DNA of 64,000 nucleotides from an uncultured Rhizobiaceae group bacterium (GTDB lineage: Bacteria > Pseudomonadota > Alphaproteobacteria > Rhizobiales > Rhizobiaceae). The number at the start of each line of letters is the position of its first letter. The first letter of the stretch is position 1. Shown here one piece after another: positions 63,791-64,000 of the stretch. The stretch spans positions 186,001-250,000 of the forward strand of contig CALGMR010000002.1 of assembly GCA_937958815.1 (NCBI GenBank), in the 5' to 3' direction. Under the pieces are notes generated by a model. The model did not search any database, was not told the DNA's origin, and saw only the letters and a list, made by a program, of their open reading frames with translations. A program made the position numbers and the translations under genes.

Positions 63791-64000
63791 TTATGACTCC
63801 CACAAGGCACTTAAAGACTGCTTCCGGCATTGGATGAAACCTGTTGTGATTGATAAAGCTTTAATCACTTGTCCGCCATGGTATGCCCCACCTGAATAGT
63901 CCAGTTGGAATGTTAATTCATGATTGGCCTTTCGTGCAAATGGATGATTGGTTCCAGTGCTGAAGCTCTCGCTGGTCTTGATACCGAGAAGACAAGCTAA
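63791..64000 (-). CDS. Partial open frame running off the window
   Basis: Minus-strand frame with no stop from 64000 down to the TAA at 63791, giving 69 C-terminal residues of a protein whose start lies outside. The visible part includes LTFQLDYSGGAYHGGQVIK and ends SLSALWES. I do not recognise it. It is 99 bases upstream of the ligase gene on the same strand and could be the next gene of the locus. Confidence 0.5.
   Translation of the reverse strand, partial: LACLLGIKTSESFSTGTNHPFARKANHELTFQLDYSGGAYHGGQVIKALSITTGFIQCRKQSLSALWES

Noticed and set aside
63642-63830. 62-residue minus-strand frame at the right edge
   Set aside because: It overlaps both the start of the ligase gene and the end of the partial frame at 63791, with no sequence character of its own.
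1-64000. CRISPR array, insertion sequence, prophage or tRNA gene
   Set aside because: No regularly spaced repeats, transposase, integrase or tRNA cloverleaf was found. The S74 domain at 59682 is phage-like but has no other phage genes around it.

Overview
The window looks like a chromosomal segment of an alphaproteobacterium of the order Hyphomicrobiales (Rhizobiales). The markers are DivK and PleD side by side, a MipZ-type ATPase, the envelope protein EipB, DUF1489, DUF3572 and DUF6105 family proteins, a ClpS-ClpA pair, and pyrB next to a non-catalytic dihydroorotase. Genus cannot be fixed from the sequence alone. Base composition looks moderate, not the high GC of many rhizobia.

From 1 to about 55 kb the content is mostly core. 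In order: radC-map-sfsA on the minus strand, divergent from sdaA and a biotin-dependent carboxylase; mipZ and a membrane DnaJ-like protein; a D,D-carboxypeptidase divergent from clpS-clpA; azlCD; a PAP2 membrane protein; a minus-strand RidA-UgpQ-GNAT-HIT operon; eipB; a DUF3572-HAD-dinB operon divergent from divK-pleD. A probable structured non-coding RNA lies between pleD and rpmG. Next come the minus-strand runs topA-rnr-DUF983-Nudix-rpmG and pyrB-pyrC'-plsY-dprA, then a YceI protein with an ECF sigma/anti-sigma pair, a second PAP2 protein, aidB, ruvX, and gatC-gatA-[GGDEF, 2OG oxygenase]-gatB. After nadK there is a lysine-rich exported protein, and pntA-pntB end this part.

From about 55.4 kb the content becomes accessory. 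A Crp/Fnr regulator, a DUF2892 membrane protein and a rhodanese form a small sulfur-type cassette. From 56.7 to 63.7 kb (and probably beyond the window) lies a RiPP-like locus. On the plus strand are a formyltransferase-fold protein, a PqqD-like recognition protein (RRE), a lasso-type B2 transglutaminase-fold protease and an HPr-kinase-like protein, the last three overlapping tightly. Converging on the minus strand are an AMP-forming ligase, a GNAT acyltransferase, an acyl carrier protein, a nucleotidyltransferase of the family seen in lasso clusters, and a 133-residue protein.

That small protein is the most interesting object here. Its N-terminus carries a lasso-type leader (Y10-x-x-P13-x-L15, with S19 and S25 in the usual G and T positions). 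It is fused directly to a peptidase S74 intramolecular-chaperone motif with the Ser38/Lys43 dyad in the expected SDxRLK arrangement. No asparagine-synthetase-like cyclase (B1) is visible. The locus therefore looks like a divergent, possibly undescribed, peptide- or protein-modifying system rather than a standard lasso cluster. Functional statements about it are inference from family resemblance only.
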